Notes under the pieces: generated by a model
The model's database searches: none
The model's input: the letters and a program-made list of their open reading frames with translations, nothing else
What the model was told of the DNA's origin: nothing
Origin: an uncultured Bacteroidales bacterium
Lineage (GTDB): Bacteria; Bacteroidota; Bacteroidia; Bacteroidales; UBA11471
NCBI GenBank assembly: GCA_944325415.1
Contig: CALUZW010000020.1
Coordinates: 1-33,145, forward strand
Length of the DNA stretch: 33,145 bases
Reading direction: 5' to 3'
Shown here: in pieces, positions 17,165 to 25,976 of the stretch
How the letters are laid out: the number at the start of each line of letters is the position of its first letter
How positions within the stretch are numbered: position 1 is the stretch's first letter
Made by a program: the position numbers and the translations under genes

Positions 17165-18368
17165 GGAGGCTAAAATCTATTACGGGGAATATACCCTTAG
17201 ACATTGGATTGAGTTAATGCTGAAAGGTAATATAGTCCTTCCGCCGTATCAACGGAATTTTGTATGGACCGAAACAAAGGTTTTGGGTCTAATTAATGCA
17301 TTCACCAATAAAGAATTTGTACCACCAATCACTATAGGCCTTTTTAAAAAAGATGGTGTTACACAAAATCTAATATTGGATGGACAACAGCGCTTAACGA
17401 CACTGTTGTTGGCATATTTAGACTTAATGCCAGACGCTGCAACATTTAAAGCAAAAAATGAAGAACTAACTATGGGACGTCTGGCTGAAGGTGATGAAAT
17501 TGACGAATATGGTGGAGAATTAGATGATATACTGGATTGGACTTTTCAAAAATTGACCGAGAAAGGGAAAAGCAAATCTGAAATTGAATCAAAATTAATC
17601 CCGGGGAATTATAAGAATTTGAATAAAAAGTTGCCCGAAATTTTTTTTGAAGAGCGATATTTAGGATTCTCATACATTGTTCCTCAAGAGGACGAAACAA
17701 TACAACAACAAAAATTTTATTCAACAGCCTTTCGAAATATCAATATTGGAGGACAAGCATTATTGGCACAGGAAAGCCGAGAAGCACTCTACTATTTTAA
17801 CAGTGAAATGCCGGATTTTTTCAATCCCAGTTTTTGCAAAGAAATCAAATTGAAAACAATGGGCTCTAATATAGAAATACCTCTCGATTTCGTAAGGTAC
17901 ATGTCTATTCTTTCACAATACCGGCAAGATGGCAATGAAACTAAATTAGCTAAGGGTTATCGTTCCAATATGGAAGGTTATTACGAACAATATATTTACT
18001 CCGTATTAGGTGAACTGACAATATCCATTTTCAAAGATTTCAATACCATTTTTCCTGATAAAAACTACCAACCAAAATTGGAAAGACTTTCTGAAAGCAT
18101 TAGATTATTAGACCTGTCAACAAAATCTCCATTTTCATCAATAATTGATATGGATGTCTATTTGTTTGGACTAATATATCAAATTGTATTCGAATCAAAG
18201 AAGTTAAATTCAGAACATATTAATGATTTAAAAAGGGAACTATCTACACAAATAAACGATTATAAGTCAGATGATTCCCATAAAAGATCTCCCAATGCTT
18301 TTAAATATATGCGTCCGCGTGTTGTCAATTCCATAAATATATATTCGCGTTATGTCATTGCAGAATAA
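17163..18368 (+). CDS. Stand-alone DUF262 (ParB/Srx-like) protein
   Basis: A 401-aa protein with the DUF262 fold and no HNH domain. The diagnostic motif DGQQR is at residues 73-77 (LILDGQQRLTT). The segment LPPYQRNFVWTETKVLGLI at about 22-40 is also typical of the N-terminal domain. DUF262 binds NTP in GmrSD-type restriction systems and is often paired with a separate effector. Here the next gene overlaps it by 17 nt and encodes a HEPN-motif protein, which suggests a two-gene toxin or defence unit. The coding sequence is about 32% G+C in sampled stretches, far below the chromosomal genes to the left. Confidence 0.87.
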   Translation: MEAKIYYGEYTLRHWIELMLKGNIVLPPYQRNFVWTETKVLGLINAFTNKEFVPPITIGLFKKDGVTQNLILDGQQRLTTLLLAYLDLMPDAATFKAKNEELTMGRLAEGDEIDEYGGELDDILDWTFQKLTEKGKSKSEIESKLIPGNYKNLNKKLPEIFFEERYLGFSYIVPQEDETIQQQKFYSTAFRNINIGGQALLAQESREALYYFNSEMPDFFNPSFCKEIKLKTMGSNIEIPLDFVRYMSILSQYRQDGNETKLAKGYRSNMEGYYEQYIYSVLGELTISIFKDFNTIFPDKNYQPKLERLSESIRLLDLSTKSPFSSIIDMDVYLFGLIYQIVFESKKLNSEHINDLKRELSTQINDYKSDDSHKRSPNAFKYMRPRVVNSINIYSRYVIAE

Positions 18369-19167
18369 CCAATTGAAATTTATAGAAACCCCTATATCTA
18401 TAATATTAAGAGAGGCTGTTGTTGCCAGTACTGCTATAGGGAACGGAATTGAAACCTATTCCGTTAACGATTACATTTTGCATTCAATTTTTCTAAAAAT
18501 GACTGGAGCTCAAGAACAAAAAATGAAATGCATCGTATGGGAATTGGCTTCTAACGATTACAAATATCGCTATCTTCGATATAATCAGAAACCATATGGA
18601 GAATGCTCTTGCTATGATGAAAAAAACAAGATTTACAAAGATTTATTAGACCAAATAACTAAAATAGATCCAGCCTTTCATATTGATACTTTTTTCGATA
18701 AAAATGCTATTTTGTCGAATATAGTCGCAGATCTTGACGATATATTTGAAAAAAGTAGTTTGTCTCAAATTAGGTCGCGTGAGTATAACGAATATAAGCT
18801 CATATTTAAATCATTGACTCCAGATTGTTTCATTGTTGGATCATTATCTGCAAACAATAAAAACGATGAACGCAGAATATTTTCAACATGTGATAAATGC
18901 CCTAAGTTTGATAAGAAAAGTAATGTTCGCAAATGTGATAATTTATTAAATCTACATGAAATATATAGTTTGCTCTATCGGCATCGAAATCGATGTGCCC
19001 ATAACACAACATCATATCAACAGAATTTACCCACATTCACGATGATGTCAAATTTGAAATATTGTTATGAAAACTATTTTATATATTTCGCTATTCTAGT
19101 ATTGATAGACACTATATTCATAAATCTATTCAAACGATATCAGGATCTCATAGAACTAACTGTATAA
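18352..19167 (+). CDS. HEPN-motif protein (MAE_28990-like, putative RNase) paired with DUF262
   Basis: A 271-aa protein. Near the C terminus is the block YRHRNRCAHNT containing R212-N-R-C-A-H217, the R-x4-H active-site pattern of HEPN ribonucleases, in the helix context usual for that fold. A small cysteine cluster (CDKCPKFDKKSNVRKC) precedes it and may bind zinc. A hydrophobic helix (about 240-258) follows. The start ATG lies inside the DUF262 gene (17-nt overlap), so the two are coupled. HEPN proteins beside DUF262 genes are a recurring pairing in defence islands, to my knowledge of the families. RNase activity and target are inferred. It could instead be a HEPN adaptor without catalysis. 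Confidence 0.7.
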   Translation: MSLQNNQLKFIETPISIILREAVVASTAIGNGIETYSVNDYILHSIFLKMTGAQEQKMKCIVWELASNDYKYRYLRYNQKPYGECSCYDEKNKIYKDLLDQITKIDPAFHIDTFFDKNAILSNIVADLDDIFEKSSLSQIRSREYNEYKLIFKSLTPDCFIVGSLSANNKNDERRIFSTCDKCPKFDKKSNVRKCDNLLNLHEIYSLLYRHRNRCAHNTTSYQQNLPTFTMMSNLKYCYENYFIYFAILVLIDTIFINLFKRYQDLIELTV

Positions 19168-19264
19168 TAATCAAATGAAAACACAGCAAACAAAGTCTCT
19201 GTTTATTATAAAACACGATGATATGGACTTCTTAAATTACCATATAATAAAAAAATTGATTGGA

Positions 19265-19972
19265 TTACATCATGAATCGCTCCAACTTGTCTTTCCAACG
19301 CCGCCAATCGGGCATCTCGGTTTCGAGCAGGGTAAAGAAGGCTGCTGTATGGTCGGGATGCAGTAGATGACACATCTCATGCGTAATAACATATTCAATG
19401 CAGGGACGCGGCGCCTTGATGAGTTCCGTATTCAGAATGATTTTCCCCTTGGGGGTGCAGCTGCCCCAACGGTTTTCCATCTCCTGAACATAGAGTGAAG
19501 CCGGAGCAACTCCGTACCGTGCAAATCGGGAAATGATAGGCTCCGCATACTCGGCAAACTTGAGTTTTGCGTGTTCGCGGTACCAGGATTTCATCAACTC
19601 CCGGGCCCTGTCCGGAGAGGTGCATACCACTTCGAAGCAGCGCCCCTTGTAGCGGACGCTGTTGGTTTTGCCTTCCGAGACCCGGAGCAGGAACTGCTTT
19701 CCCAGATAGTAGTGCGACTCTCCGCTGACATACCGTTTTTCCGGACTCCGAATCCCGAAATCCCTGAAATAGGCCTGCTGCCGAAGAATCCACGGCGCCC
19801 GTTTGTGGAGTTTCTGCTCGATAACCTCTTCCGGCGTCCCTTCCGGAGCCAGCAGAACGACCTCGCCGGATGGATATACTTTGATTCCGAGTGTCCGGCG
19901 GGCGGAAAAGAGCACGCTGTAGGGAATCTTCTCTTTTCCGTAGACGAATATCTGCTGCATCACCGGAACCAT
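19265..19972 (-). CDS. YgjP-type (DUF45, M48-like) metallopeptidase
   Basis: A 235-aa protein with the zinc motif HEMCH at residues 198-202 in YVITHEMCHLLHPDHT and the preceding block RWGSCTPKGKIILNTELIKA, both diagnostic of DUF45/YgjP. These proteins commonly sit next to hsdR in type I restriction operons; their substrate is not established. It is the last gene of the operon. Two in-frame starts exist: 19972, giving a 13-nt overlap with hsdR, or 19960, where the ATG shares a base with the hsdR stop (TGATG). The second is an attractive coupling arrangement. About 100 AT-rich bases with no gene separate its stop from the convergent HEPN gene. Confidence 0.88.
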   Translation of the reverse strand: MVPVMQQIFVYGKEKIPYSVLFSARRTLGIKVYPSGEVVLLAPEGTPEEVIEQKLHKRAPWILRQQAYFRDFGIRSPEKRYVSGESHYYLGKQFLLRVSEGKTNSVRYKGRCFEVVCTSPDRARELMKSWYREHAKLKFAEYAEPIISRFARYGVAPASLYVQEMENRWGSCTPKGKIILNTELIKAPRPCIEYVITHEMCHLLHPDHTAAFFTLLETEMPDWRRWKDKLERFMM

Positions 19973-22900
19973 TTTTGAGCCACGTCGACCGCCCGGTCGA
20001 TGATGGCATCCATGTCGTCGAAGGTCATCGACAGGTCATACTTTCGTTTGACCTCGTCAATCAGATAGTCCTCGATGTCGAGCTTCATCATGCCGACCAA
20101 CCTGTCCTTGAGCGGCCAGTCGACAATGAGCGTCCCCTTCTCGAAGATGTGCTGACGAATGATGGCGTCGATCCGGTTGGCCGTGTCGAGTGCGATTTGC
20201 GTCAGGTCGAGCCCCTGTTCGGGCTTTATGACCGACTTGTAGACCTCCAGGCTCAATCCGAAGTAGGCCCGCGCGGCATTGTTATCCTTCAGCACGTCGG
20301 GAATCTCGCTGTCGGTATGATTCAGCACCTTGTTCATCAGGTCCGTCGCCTGGGTCAGATACTCCGCCTCGTCGATTCGCCCCTGTTCGTACTGCGAGAT
20401 GGTCTCCTTGAGCATCTGCGAGAACTTCTTGTAGAAGGCCGGGTCGGTATCCATGTTCTCGGTGATGTACTTGGCCGTTCGCGAGGCAATCGTGTCCGCC
20501 TTGGCCGCTTTCCCGGAGATCTTCTCCACCTCTTCTGCAAACCGCTCCTTGTCGAAGATGTTCACCAAGTCGGTGATGACCTGCACCTCGCCGCTCTCGA
20601 TGTGCGTGTCGATCAGCTTCTGGATCTGCCCCTCGTATTGTTTGTAGTCCACCGTGTCGGAGTAACGCTCCTGCACGGCATTACGAAGCTTCATGAAGAA
20701 GGCCAGATCGTGCTTGTACCGTTCGACCTCTTCTTGAGGCGTGTTTTGATGGAATACGATGGACGAAAGCGCCACCTTCAGCGTCCGGGCAAAGGCCCGC
20801 AGCTTTTCGTAGAAGAGCGTGCGCCGGTCCTCCTCGCGCAGGACATTGCCGAAGGCCTCGAAGTCGGTCGTGTTGCGCACCTCCTTGAAGAGGTCCCACA
20901 ACTCGGCATGCTTCTGGGGCAGCTTGGCCACCTCCTCCGAAATGTCCGTATAAGTCCCTTCCAGATCCTCCTTGTCGAAATCGGTGTAGAGTTCCAGCGC
21001 CGAATTGAGCGACCCCAATACGCCGTAATAGTCGATGATATACCCGAACTCCTTGTCTTCGCAGACGCGGTTGACGCGGGCAATGGCCTGCAGCAACGTG
21101 TGGTCCTTCAACTTGCGGTCGAGGTAGAGCACAGTGTTGCGGGGTTCGTCGAATCCCGTCAGGAGTTTGTCCACGACGATGATAATCTCCGGCTTGTCGC
21201 TATTCTTGAAGCGATTGATGATGCTTGCCTCGTACTTTTTGGCCGTGCCGTATTCATCCATCATGCGCTTCCAGAAGGCCACCTCCACGTTCGAGGTCTC
21301 GCCGAATGCTTCGTCTTCCCCCTCCCGGGTGTCGGGCGAGGTGATGAGCACCTCCGACGAGACGATGCCGATTTCGTCGAGATACTGCTTGTAGAGAATT
21401 GCGATGCGCTTGCGCGGAGCCACCAGCTGCGCCTTGAACTTCGACTCCTGCCAGTTCTCCCGGAAGTGCTGCGAAATGTCCCACGCAATGGCGTAGATGC
21501 GCTGCTGCGTCTGGTTGAGCTGGTCCGCATGGCTGAATTTCTTTTTCATATCAGCCCGCTGGGCGTCGTTCATCCATCCGCAGATCTTGTCAAAATAGCG
21601 GTCTATCGTCTCCTCATGCACCACCTGCGGCACCATGCGTCCCTCGTAGAGTAGCGGCACGACGGCCTTGTCTGCCACAGCCTGATCTACCGTGTATACC
21701 GGTTGGATGATGCCGCCGAACTTCCGGGCCGTGTTCTTCTCCTTCTTCATCAACGGCGTGCCTGTCATGGCGATGAAGCAGGCGTTCGGAAGCGTCTTCT
21801 CCATCTTGATGCCCATCTCGCCGTACTGGCTGCGATGTCCCTCGTCAATCAGTACGAAGATGTTGGGGTCGGTCAATGGGGCACGGATGCCGCGCACGGC
21901 CGTCTCGAACTTGTTGATAATCGTCGTGATGACGGCATCGCTTTTGCTGTTGAGCAGTTCGACGAGCTTGCTTCCCGTCGTGGCGTTCTCGACGCGAATC
22001 TGACACTTGCGGAACGTCCCCGTAATCTGCCGGTCGAGGTCCGTACGGTCGGTTACGAGGATGATTTTCGGGTTGCGAATCTCCTTGTCGAGGATGATGG
22101 CCTGCGCCAGCATTACCATCGTCAGCGATTTGCCGCTTCCCTGCGTGTGCCAGATAACGCCGCCGTGTCGCCGCCCGCCCTCGATGTGACGTACGCGATT
22201 CATCGTCTGCTGCACGGCAAAATACTGCTGGTAACGCGCCACCTTCTTGATGCCGTCGTCGTAGAGCGTGAAGCCGTACATTAGCTGCAACAGCCGCTCG
22301 GGCCGGCAGAGGTTGTAGAGGTATTCGTCCTGCACCGACGGGGTAACCGGTTGTTTGTACAGCTCCTCAAAGTTGTGGCGTACATAGCCGAACCGCTCCC
22401 CGAAGAGCTTGTCATCCAGCAGTGGGGTATTGACCACCCGCTCCAGCTCCTGCCGATATTGGGCCTCCTCGGTGCGATCGGCAAACTGCTCGCGCCACCG
22501 CGCCCAGAACTTCTCGGGCGTGGCTGTCGTGGCGTAACTCCCCTCCTGGCGGTTGGTGGCCAGCAGCAGCGTCGAGTAGAGATACAGCGAGCGGATGCCA
22601 TCAGCCTTCTGGTTACGGAGATGCTGCGAAATGGCCTGCTCGATGGAGTCCTTCACGTCGGGACGCTTGCACTCGATGATGCAGAGCGGTATGCCGTTCA
22701 CGAAGAGGACAATGTCGGGCCGATAGGTATCGGTCATTCCCGTGCGGCTGACGGCAAACTCCTCGGTGACGTGGAAGACGTTGTTGCGCGGGTTCTTCCA
22801 GTCGATGTACTGCATCACGAAGCTCTTGCGGTCGCCGTCGACAATCTGTTCGAGGGTTTTGCCCGAGGTGAGCAGGTCGTAGACCGTCTGCGAAGCCTCC

Positions 22901-23169
22901 ATGAACCCCTCGTCCATCGGGATGTTGCGCAGGGCGTCGATTCCGGCGGTGATGTTCTGCTCGGAGAATACGGTGGTTCGCACCGAGCTGACCTGCACGA
23001 CGTTGATGGCGGCGAGTTGTTTGCGCAGCACGGGTTCGAGCAGCACGTTGGCGAGATTCCCGCCGCGCAGGGCCAGTGCCTCATCGGGTGTGAGGTAGGT
23101 GTACCCGAGCTTTTCGAGCATCAGCAGCGCGGGGATCTTGCTGATATGGTCTTCTTTGAAGGAAATCAT
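19960..23169 (-). CDS. hsdR: HsdR, type I restriction enzyme R subunit
   Basis: Restriction and translocase subunit of 1069 aa. The N-terminal PD-(D/E)xK nuclease has Asp152 in RPDIVLFVNG and Glu166-Cys-Lys168 in CIIECKRPD. The SF2 translocase follows: motif I GSGKS at 344-348 (HTQGSGKSLTM), the DEAD-type box D442-E-G-H445 (LIDEGHRSQYG), and later helicase motifs including VDKLLTGFDEPRNT and LLQAIARVNR. A helical C-terminal region binds the methylase core in this family. The start overlaps the AbiTii-like stop (ATGA). The gene is GC-rich like hsdM and unlike the gene immediately upstream. Confidence 0.96.
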   Translation of the reverse strand: MISFKEDHISKIPALLMLEKLGYTYLTPDEALALRGGNLANVLLEPVLRKQLAAINVVQVSSVRTTVFSEQNITAGIDALRNIPMDEGFMEASQTVYDLLTSGKTLEQIVDGDRKSFVMQYIDWKNPRNNVFHVTEEFAVSRTGMTDTYRPDIVLFVNGIPLCIIECKRPDVKDSIEQAISQHLRNQKADGIRSLYLYSTLLLATNRQEGSYATTATPEKFWARWREQFADRTEEAQYRQELERVVNTPLLDDKLFGERFGYVRHNFEELYKQPVTPSVQDEYLYNLCRPERLLQLMYGFTLYDDGIKKVARYQQYFAVQQTMNRVRHIEGGRRHGGVIWHTQGSGKSLTMVMLAQAIILDKEIRNPKIILVTDRTDLDRQITGTFRKCQIRVENATTGSKLVELLNSKSDAVITTIINKFETAVRGIRAPLTDPNIFVLIDEGHRSQYGEMGIKMEKTLPNACFIAMTGTPLMKKEKNTARKFGGIIQPVYTVDQAVADKAVVPLLYEGRMVPQVVHEETIDRYFDKICGWMNDAQRADMKKKFSHADQLNQTQQRIYAIAWDISQHFRENWQESKFKAQLVAPRKRIAILYKQYLDEIGIVSSEVLITSPDTREGEDEAFGETSNVEVAFWKRMMDEYGTAKKYEASIINRFKNSDKPEIIIVVDKLLTGFDEPRNTVLYLDRKLKDHTLLQAIARVNRVCEDKEFGYIIDYYGVLGSLNSALELYTDFDKEDLEGTYTDISEEVAKLPQKHAELWDLFKEVRNTTDFEAFGNVLREEDRRTLFYEKLRAFARTLKVALSSIVFHQNTPQEEVERYKHDLAFFMKLRNAVQERYSDTVDYKQYEGQIQKLIDTHIESGEVQVITDLVNIFDKERFAEEVEKISGKAAKADTIASRTAKYITENMDTDPAFYKKFSQMLKETISQYEQGRIDEAEYLTQATDLMNKVLNHTDSEIPDVLKDNNAARAYFGLSLEVYKSVIKPEQGLDLTQIALDTANRIDAIIRQHIFEKGTLIVDWPLKDRLVGMMKLDIEDYLIDEVKRKYDLSMTFDDMDAIIDRAVDVAQKWFR

Positions 23170-24101
23170 GATTCTATCAAATAACTTATGCCTTTATCTG
23201 CTAAAACCTCCATACTCTTATCCACGAAACTTGAGGCAATTTTCTTTATGAAACTGAATCCCATTTTTAGGACTTTTGATTGTGGGGTCGGTTTACTTAA
23301 TTCTTCCCGAATGGTTAATATTGCTTCTGCAATATCAGTGCGATCTTCATCGACTTCATTTGACAATTGCTCAATTCTGTTTAATATGTCGGCTATTTGA
23401 GCTTTTGAGTCAGATGATATGGAAATGTCTTGATTTTTGCCTCCCAAAACATTGCTTTCGTGTACATTGATTGTGCCGTCTCCAGTCTGTACTAATCCGG
23501 CGTTAATTACAATTTTCTGAATCCGATCCGCGTTGTTTGAGGAATGAATATTTAAGACTCCATTAAATATTGTATCATTAAATTCCATAAATACATCAAT
23601 AAGTTTTGACTTTGCTTTATTGATTATCTTTAGAATATCTTGATTGGAGATTACTTTATAAGCCTGTATAATCTGGCTGTTTCCGAGAACCTCTTGTACT
23701 TCGCTCTTTTCAAATGGTGTGAGACTGTAATGTACGTCACGGTCTGGCTTATATGCTTGTTGTAATGAAGTTATAGGTTCGCGGAGTGTAGTTATTGCTA
23801 TTCGCTCATAACGTTCTCTTCCTAAATTTTCGATAGGGACCGTTTGGCCTGTTACGTGAAGTGCTCCGAATCCATGTGGTGTAATATAGTCAGCTTTTAT
23901 TCCGGCGATATGCACTTGGCGATATTCAGGTGCTGCATCGTCCTCTCCGTATCCGTTTATTAGTTCACAATCAACCCACCGAGATAAGGTGTCGTTTTTT
24001 AATAATTTGGCAATTACCTGAACTTTGCCGAAAACAGATTCTAAACTCTTGTTGTTAATTAAATCCGTTATAGTTTCTTCTATCAGTTGCTTGATGTCCA
24101 T
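23166..24101 (-). CDS. AbiTii-domain-like protein inside the restriction operon
   Basis: A 311-aa protein. The N-terminal part (from IKQLIEETITDLINNKSLES through LSRWVDCELINGY) resembles the AbiTii domain: a helical pair with the W-(V/I)-x-x-E-L-x-G-Y signature seen in many abortive-infection-associated proteins. A central polar, beta-rich part follows (about 190-235), then a coiled coil (about 238-275), then a C-terminal amphipathic or weakly hydrophobic helical stretch (MGFSFIKKIASSFVDKSM). It lies 4 nt after hsdS and overlaps hsdR by ATGA, so it is made with the R subunit. It is strongly AT-rich (about 22% G+C in one sampled 60-base stretch) between GC-rich genes, suggesting insertion. Function unknown; abortive infection is a hypothesis. 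Confidence 0.65.
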   Translation of the reverse strand: MDIKQLIEETITDLINNKSLESVFGKVQVIAKLLKNDTLSRWVDCELINGYGEDDAAPEYRQVHIAGIKADYITPHGFGALHVTGQTVPIENLGRERYERIAITTLREPITSLQQAYKPDRDVHYSLTPFEKSEVQEVLGNSQIIQAYKVISNQDILKIINKAKSKLIDVFMEFNDTIFNGVLNIHSSNNADRIQKIVINAGLVQTGDGTINVHESNVLGGKNQDISISSDSKAQIADILNRIEQLSNEVDEDRTDIAEAILTIREELSKPTPQSKVLKMGFSFIKKIASSFVDKSMEVLADKGISYLIES

Positions 24102-24105
24102 GATA

Positions 24106-25356
24106 TTAAAATTTTATTCGCTTTTTGCCGGTTAGGAGTTGTTGCATAAGGCCTCGTTTCTGACGGCGGAGGCGGTCGAGCTTCTCTTTGGCCAGCTCAA
24201 TCTCGTTTGTTGCGGTTAATATAATTTCGACGATTCTGTCCTGTTCCTCAATCGGCGGCAGATTCATGGATAGCGACATGAATGCGTCTAAATCGAAGGT
24301 CATCTTTTCAATGTGTACACCATAACTTGATACAAATGTCTGGTGGTAGAACAATGGCATTTGTGACCATAGATTGAAGTAGTTTATATTCAGCTCTTTC
24401 GGGTCTTTTGCTATCAAGGCGATATATGACCCGGAGATTTTCATCCCGGACAACTGTTTCGGAACAACCCCGGATGCACCATGTACGATTTGCATTTTGG
24501 AGATTAGGAAATCCCCTTCGAGTGCCGGACGGAGCGTTTTTGTCTTAATCTCATGTCCATAAAGACTTTCTCGGTGAAACACGCCTCCCGACCGTCTTCT
24601 GACACTGATTAAATCGTATAATTCGTTTTCGTCCCAGGTTAAGGTTCTGCGAACCTCTTTTAATATATCGCTGTAGTTTACTTTTTGCCAGGGTTCGGAG
24701 AAACCTGGGAGACGGAGTTTTGCGGAGAGGAGTCGCTGCATCAAGGCGCGTTTGCGCAGGGCGAGTTTTTCAATCAGCCGCGCCTGCTTTTCAATCGCCT
24801 CATCCCACACGCCCAACACCTCCGCAATCTTCCGCTGCTCCCCCAATGGCGGAACTGCTATTTTTACTCTTTTCAAATCGCTGGTGCTAATACTGGCTTG
24901 ATTGACAGCGGGCTTCGCTATTACTTGAGCCATATGCCGCATATGGTCAGTTAGCAACGTATAATATAAATATTGCTTATCAAGACTCTTGTTGGCTCTA
25001 AGCAAAAGCAGGTTCATGCCATGATAAATTTCCTTATCACCTTTGTAATAAGCAACCTTCCCGATTTGTGAAAGACTATTTATGTGGCTATACAAGATGT
25101 CTCCTTTTTGCATTCTGAAGGTTTCATATCCACTTTCATTGGGGATATATCCGACCTTTGCATAATTGATTTCTCCCGTAGAAATGGTTTCGATACGAGT
25201 AACAGGAATCCCACTTGTGATGGAGACATCATATGTAAGGCCATTGGCACATCTCGAAAGGAGATCGCCTAAAAATTTCACCTCCCACTCCTGCGGAATA
25301 ATCCCCAGCGCCGTCGCCTTATAGCCTTGTGGTATGTTATTTGATGTCGTTGCCAT
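24106..25356 (-). CDS. hsdS: HsdS, type I specificity subunit (two TRDs)
   Basis: A 416-aa DNA-recognition subunit. TRD1 is about 20-160. The central conserved helix follows (PPLGEQRKIAEVLGVWDEAI and KRALMQRLLSAKLRLPGFSE, about 165-222), then TRD2 (about 225-370) and the C-terminal conserved helix (LPPIEEQDRIVEI and QKRGLMQQLLTGKKRIKF). The two helices are repeats of each other, as expected for an S subunit that docks two HsdM. TRD1 and much of TRD2 are AT-rich, while the conserved helices and the first 30 codons are GC-rich, so the recognition domains look exchanged by recombination. The start overlaps the preceding small ORF by 20 nt. The recognition site cannot be read from sequence. Confidence 0.94.
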   Translation of the reverse strand: MATTSNNIPQGYKATALGIIPQEWEVKFLGDLLSRCANGLTYDVSITSGIPVTRIETISTGEINYAKVGYIPNESGYETFRMQKGDILYSHINSLSQIGKVAYYKGDKEIYHGMNLLLLRANKSLDKQYLYYTLLTDHMRHMAQVIAKPAVNQASISTSDLKRVKIAVPPLGEQRKIAEVLGVWDEAIEKQARLIEKLALRKRALMQRLLSAKLRLPGFSEPWQKVNYSDILKEVRRTLTWDENELYDLISVRRRSGGVFHRESLYGHEIKTKTLRPALEGDFLISKMQIVHGASGVVPKQLSGMKISGSYIALIAKDPKELNINYFNLWSQMPLFYHQTFVSSYGVHIEKMTFDLDAFMSLSMNLPPIEEQDRIVEIILTATNEIELAKEKLDRLRRQKRGLMQQLLTGKKRIKF

Positions 25357-25525
25357 GTCGGAAATCCGTATTATTATCCGTTACCGTTTCTAACACATTG
25401 CCAACGGTATGAGCAATGTCTAATGCCTTATCGATATCTTCTTGTTCACAGGGATCACTTGTCGCTTTAACAATATTCCCAATCAAATCGACCACTCGAT
25501 TATAATTATCTATTTTACTGTTCAT
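25337..25525 (-). CDS. Small acidic protein, 62 aa, unknown
   Basis: An acidic 62-aa ORF rich in Asp and Asn (begins MNSKIDNYNRVVDLIGNIVK). It fits tightly between the one-TM protein gene (8 nt upstream) and hsdS (20-nt overlap). Apart from short helical stretches I recognise nothing. Support comes from its place in the operon: without it a gap of about 180 nt would break an otherwise continuous run of genes. It could help translation of hsdS by coupling. Confidence 0.55.
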   Translation of the reverse strand: MNSKIDNYNRVVDLIGNIVKATSDPCEQEDIDKALDIAHTVGNVLETVTDNNTDFRHGNDIK

Positions 25526-25533
25526 TTTTGTCG

Positions 25534-25974
25534 TTATAAGGTTAAGACCTGCTCGAACTCATTGTTCTTTCCTGACTCATCATCCCAAATATATTTTAGC
25601 TTAATTGTGGGAGCACAATTGTTGAACAACATAATATTTACTTCTGTATAATCCTGAGGATTCATTAATTCGTACGGGAAGACTTCATCCGCTCTATGAA
25701 ACAGTCCCTCTACGTCCAGCCCTTCAATTCTAATATTACGGGCAATCGCACGACCGCTATTGTAAACCTTAAGCGTCCTCTTACCCTTGAGGCCTTTGAC
25801 AATATTACCTCGAATAGCCGCCTTTTTACTCTCTAAATCCTCTTTCTCAATCTGTTTTAATTGATACTCGTTGATCTTGCGCTCCTGCTCTTTTAGCTTT
25901 TTATCGTGCTTAAAATAGGTAAAAGCACTGGCCAGAAGCGCCAATATTGATATAATTAAACCCCAAACTTCCAT
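25534..25974 (-). CDS. One-TM protein with coiled coil, unknown
   Basis: A 146-aa protein. One N-terminal transmembrane helix (WGLIISILALLASAFTYF, about 4-21) is followed by a charged coiled coil (HDKKLKEQERKINEYQLKQI, about 23-50). A soluble part with beta-strand character follows (TLKVYNSGRAIARNIRIEGL), resembling the Ig-like or beta-sandwich tails of small membrane-anchored proteins near defence genes. It is AT-rich (about one third G+C in a sampled stretch), unlike hsdM. It begins 2 nt after the zinc-ribbon gene stop. A membrane-anchored protein is unusual inside an M-S-R operon. Confidence 0.7.
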   Translation of the reverse strand: MEVWGLIISILALLASAFTYFKHDKKLKEQERKINEYQLKQIEKEDLESKKAAIRGNIVKGLKGKRTLKVYNSGRAIARNIRIEGLDVEGLFHRADEVFPYELMNPQDYTEVNIMLFNNCAPTIKLKYIWDDESGKNNEFEQVLTL

Positions 25975-25976
25975 AG

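Noticed and set aside
19175..19366. 63-codon open frame in the gap after the HEPN gene
   Set aside because: More than half overlaps the YgjP gene antisense, and the rest has no recognisable content.
19891..21654. A 587-codon open frame on the plus strand opposite hsdR
   Set aside because: It is antisense to a clear HsdR with complete nuclease and helicase motifs; the frame is open because of GC-rich codon use, and the translation resembles no family.
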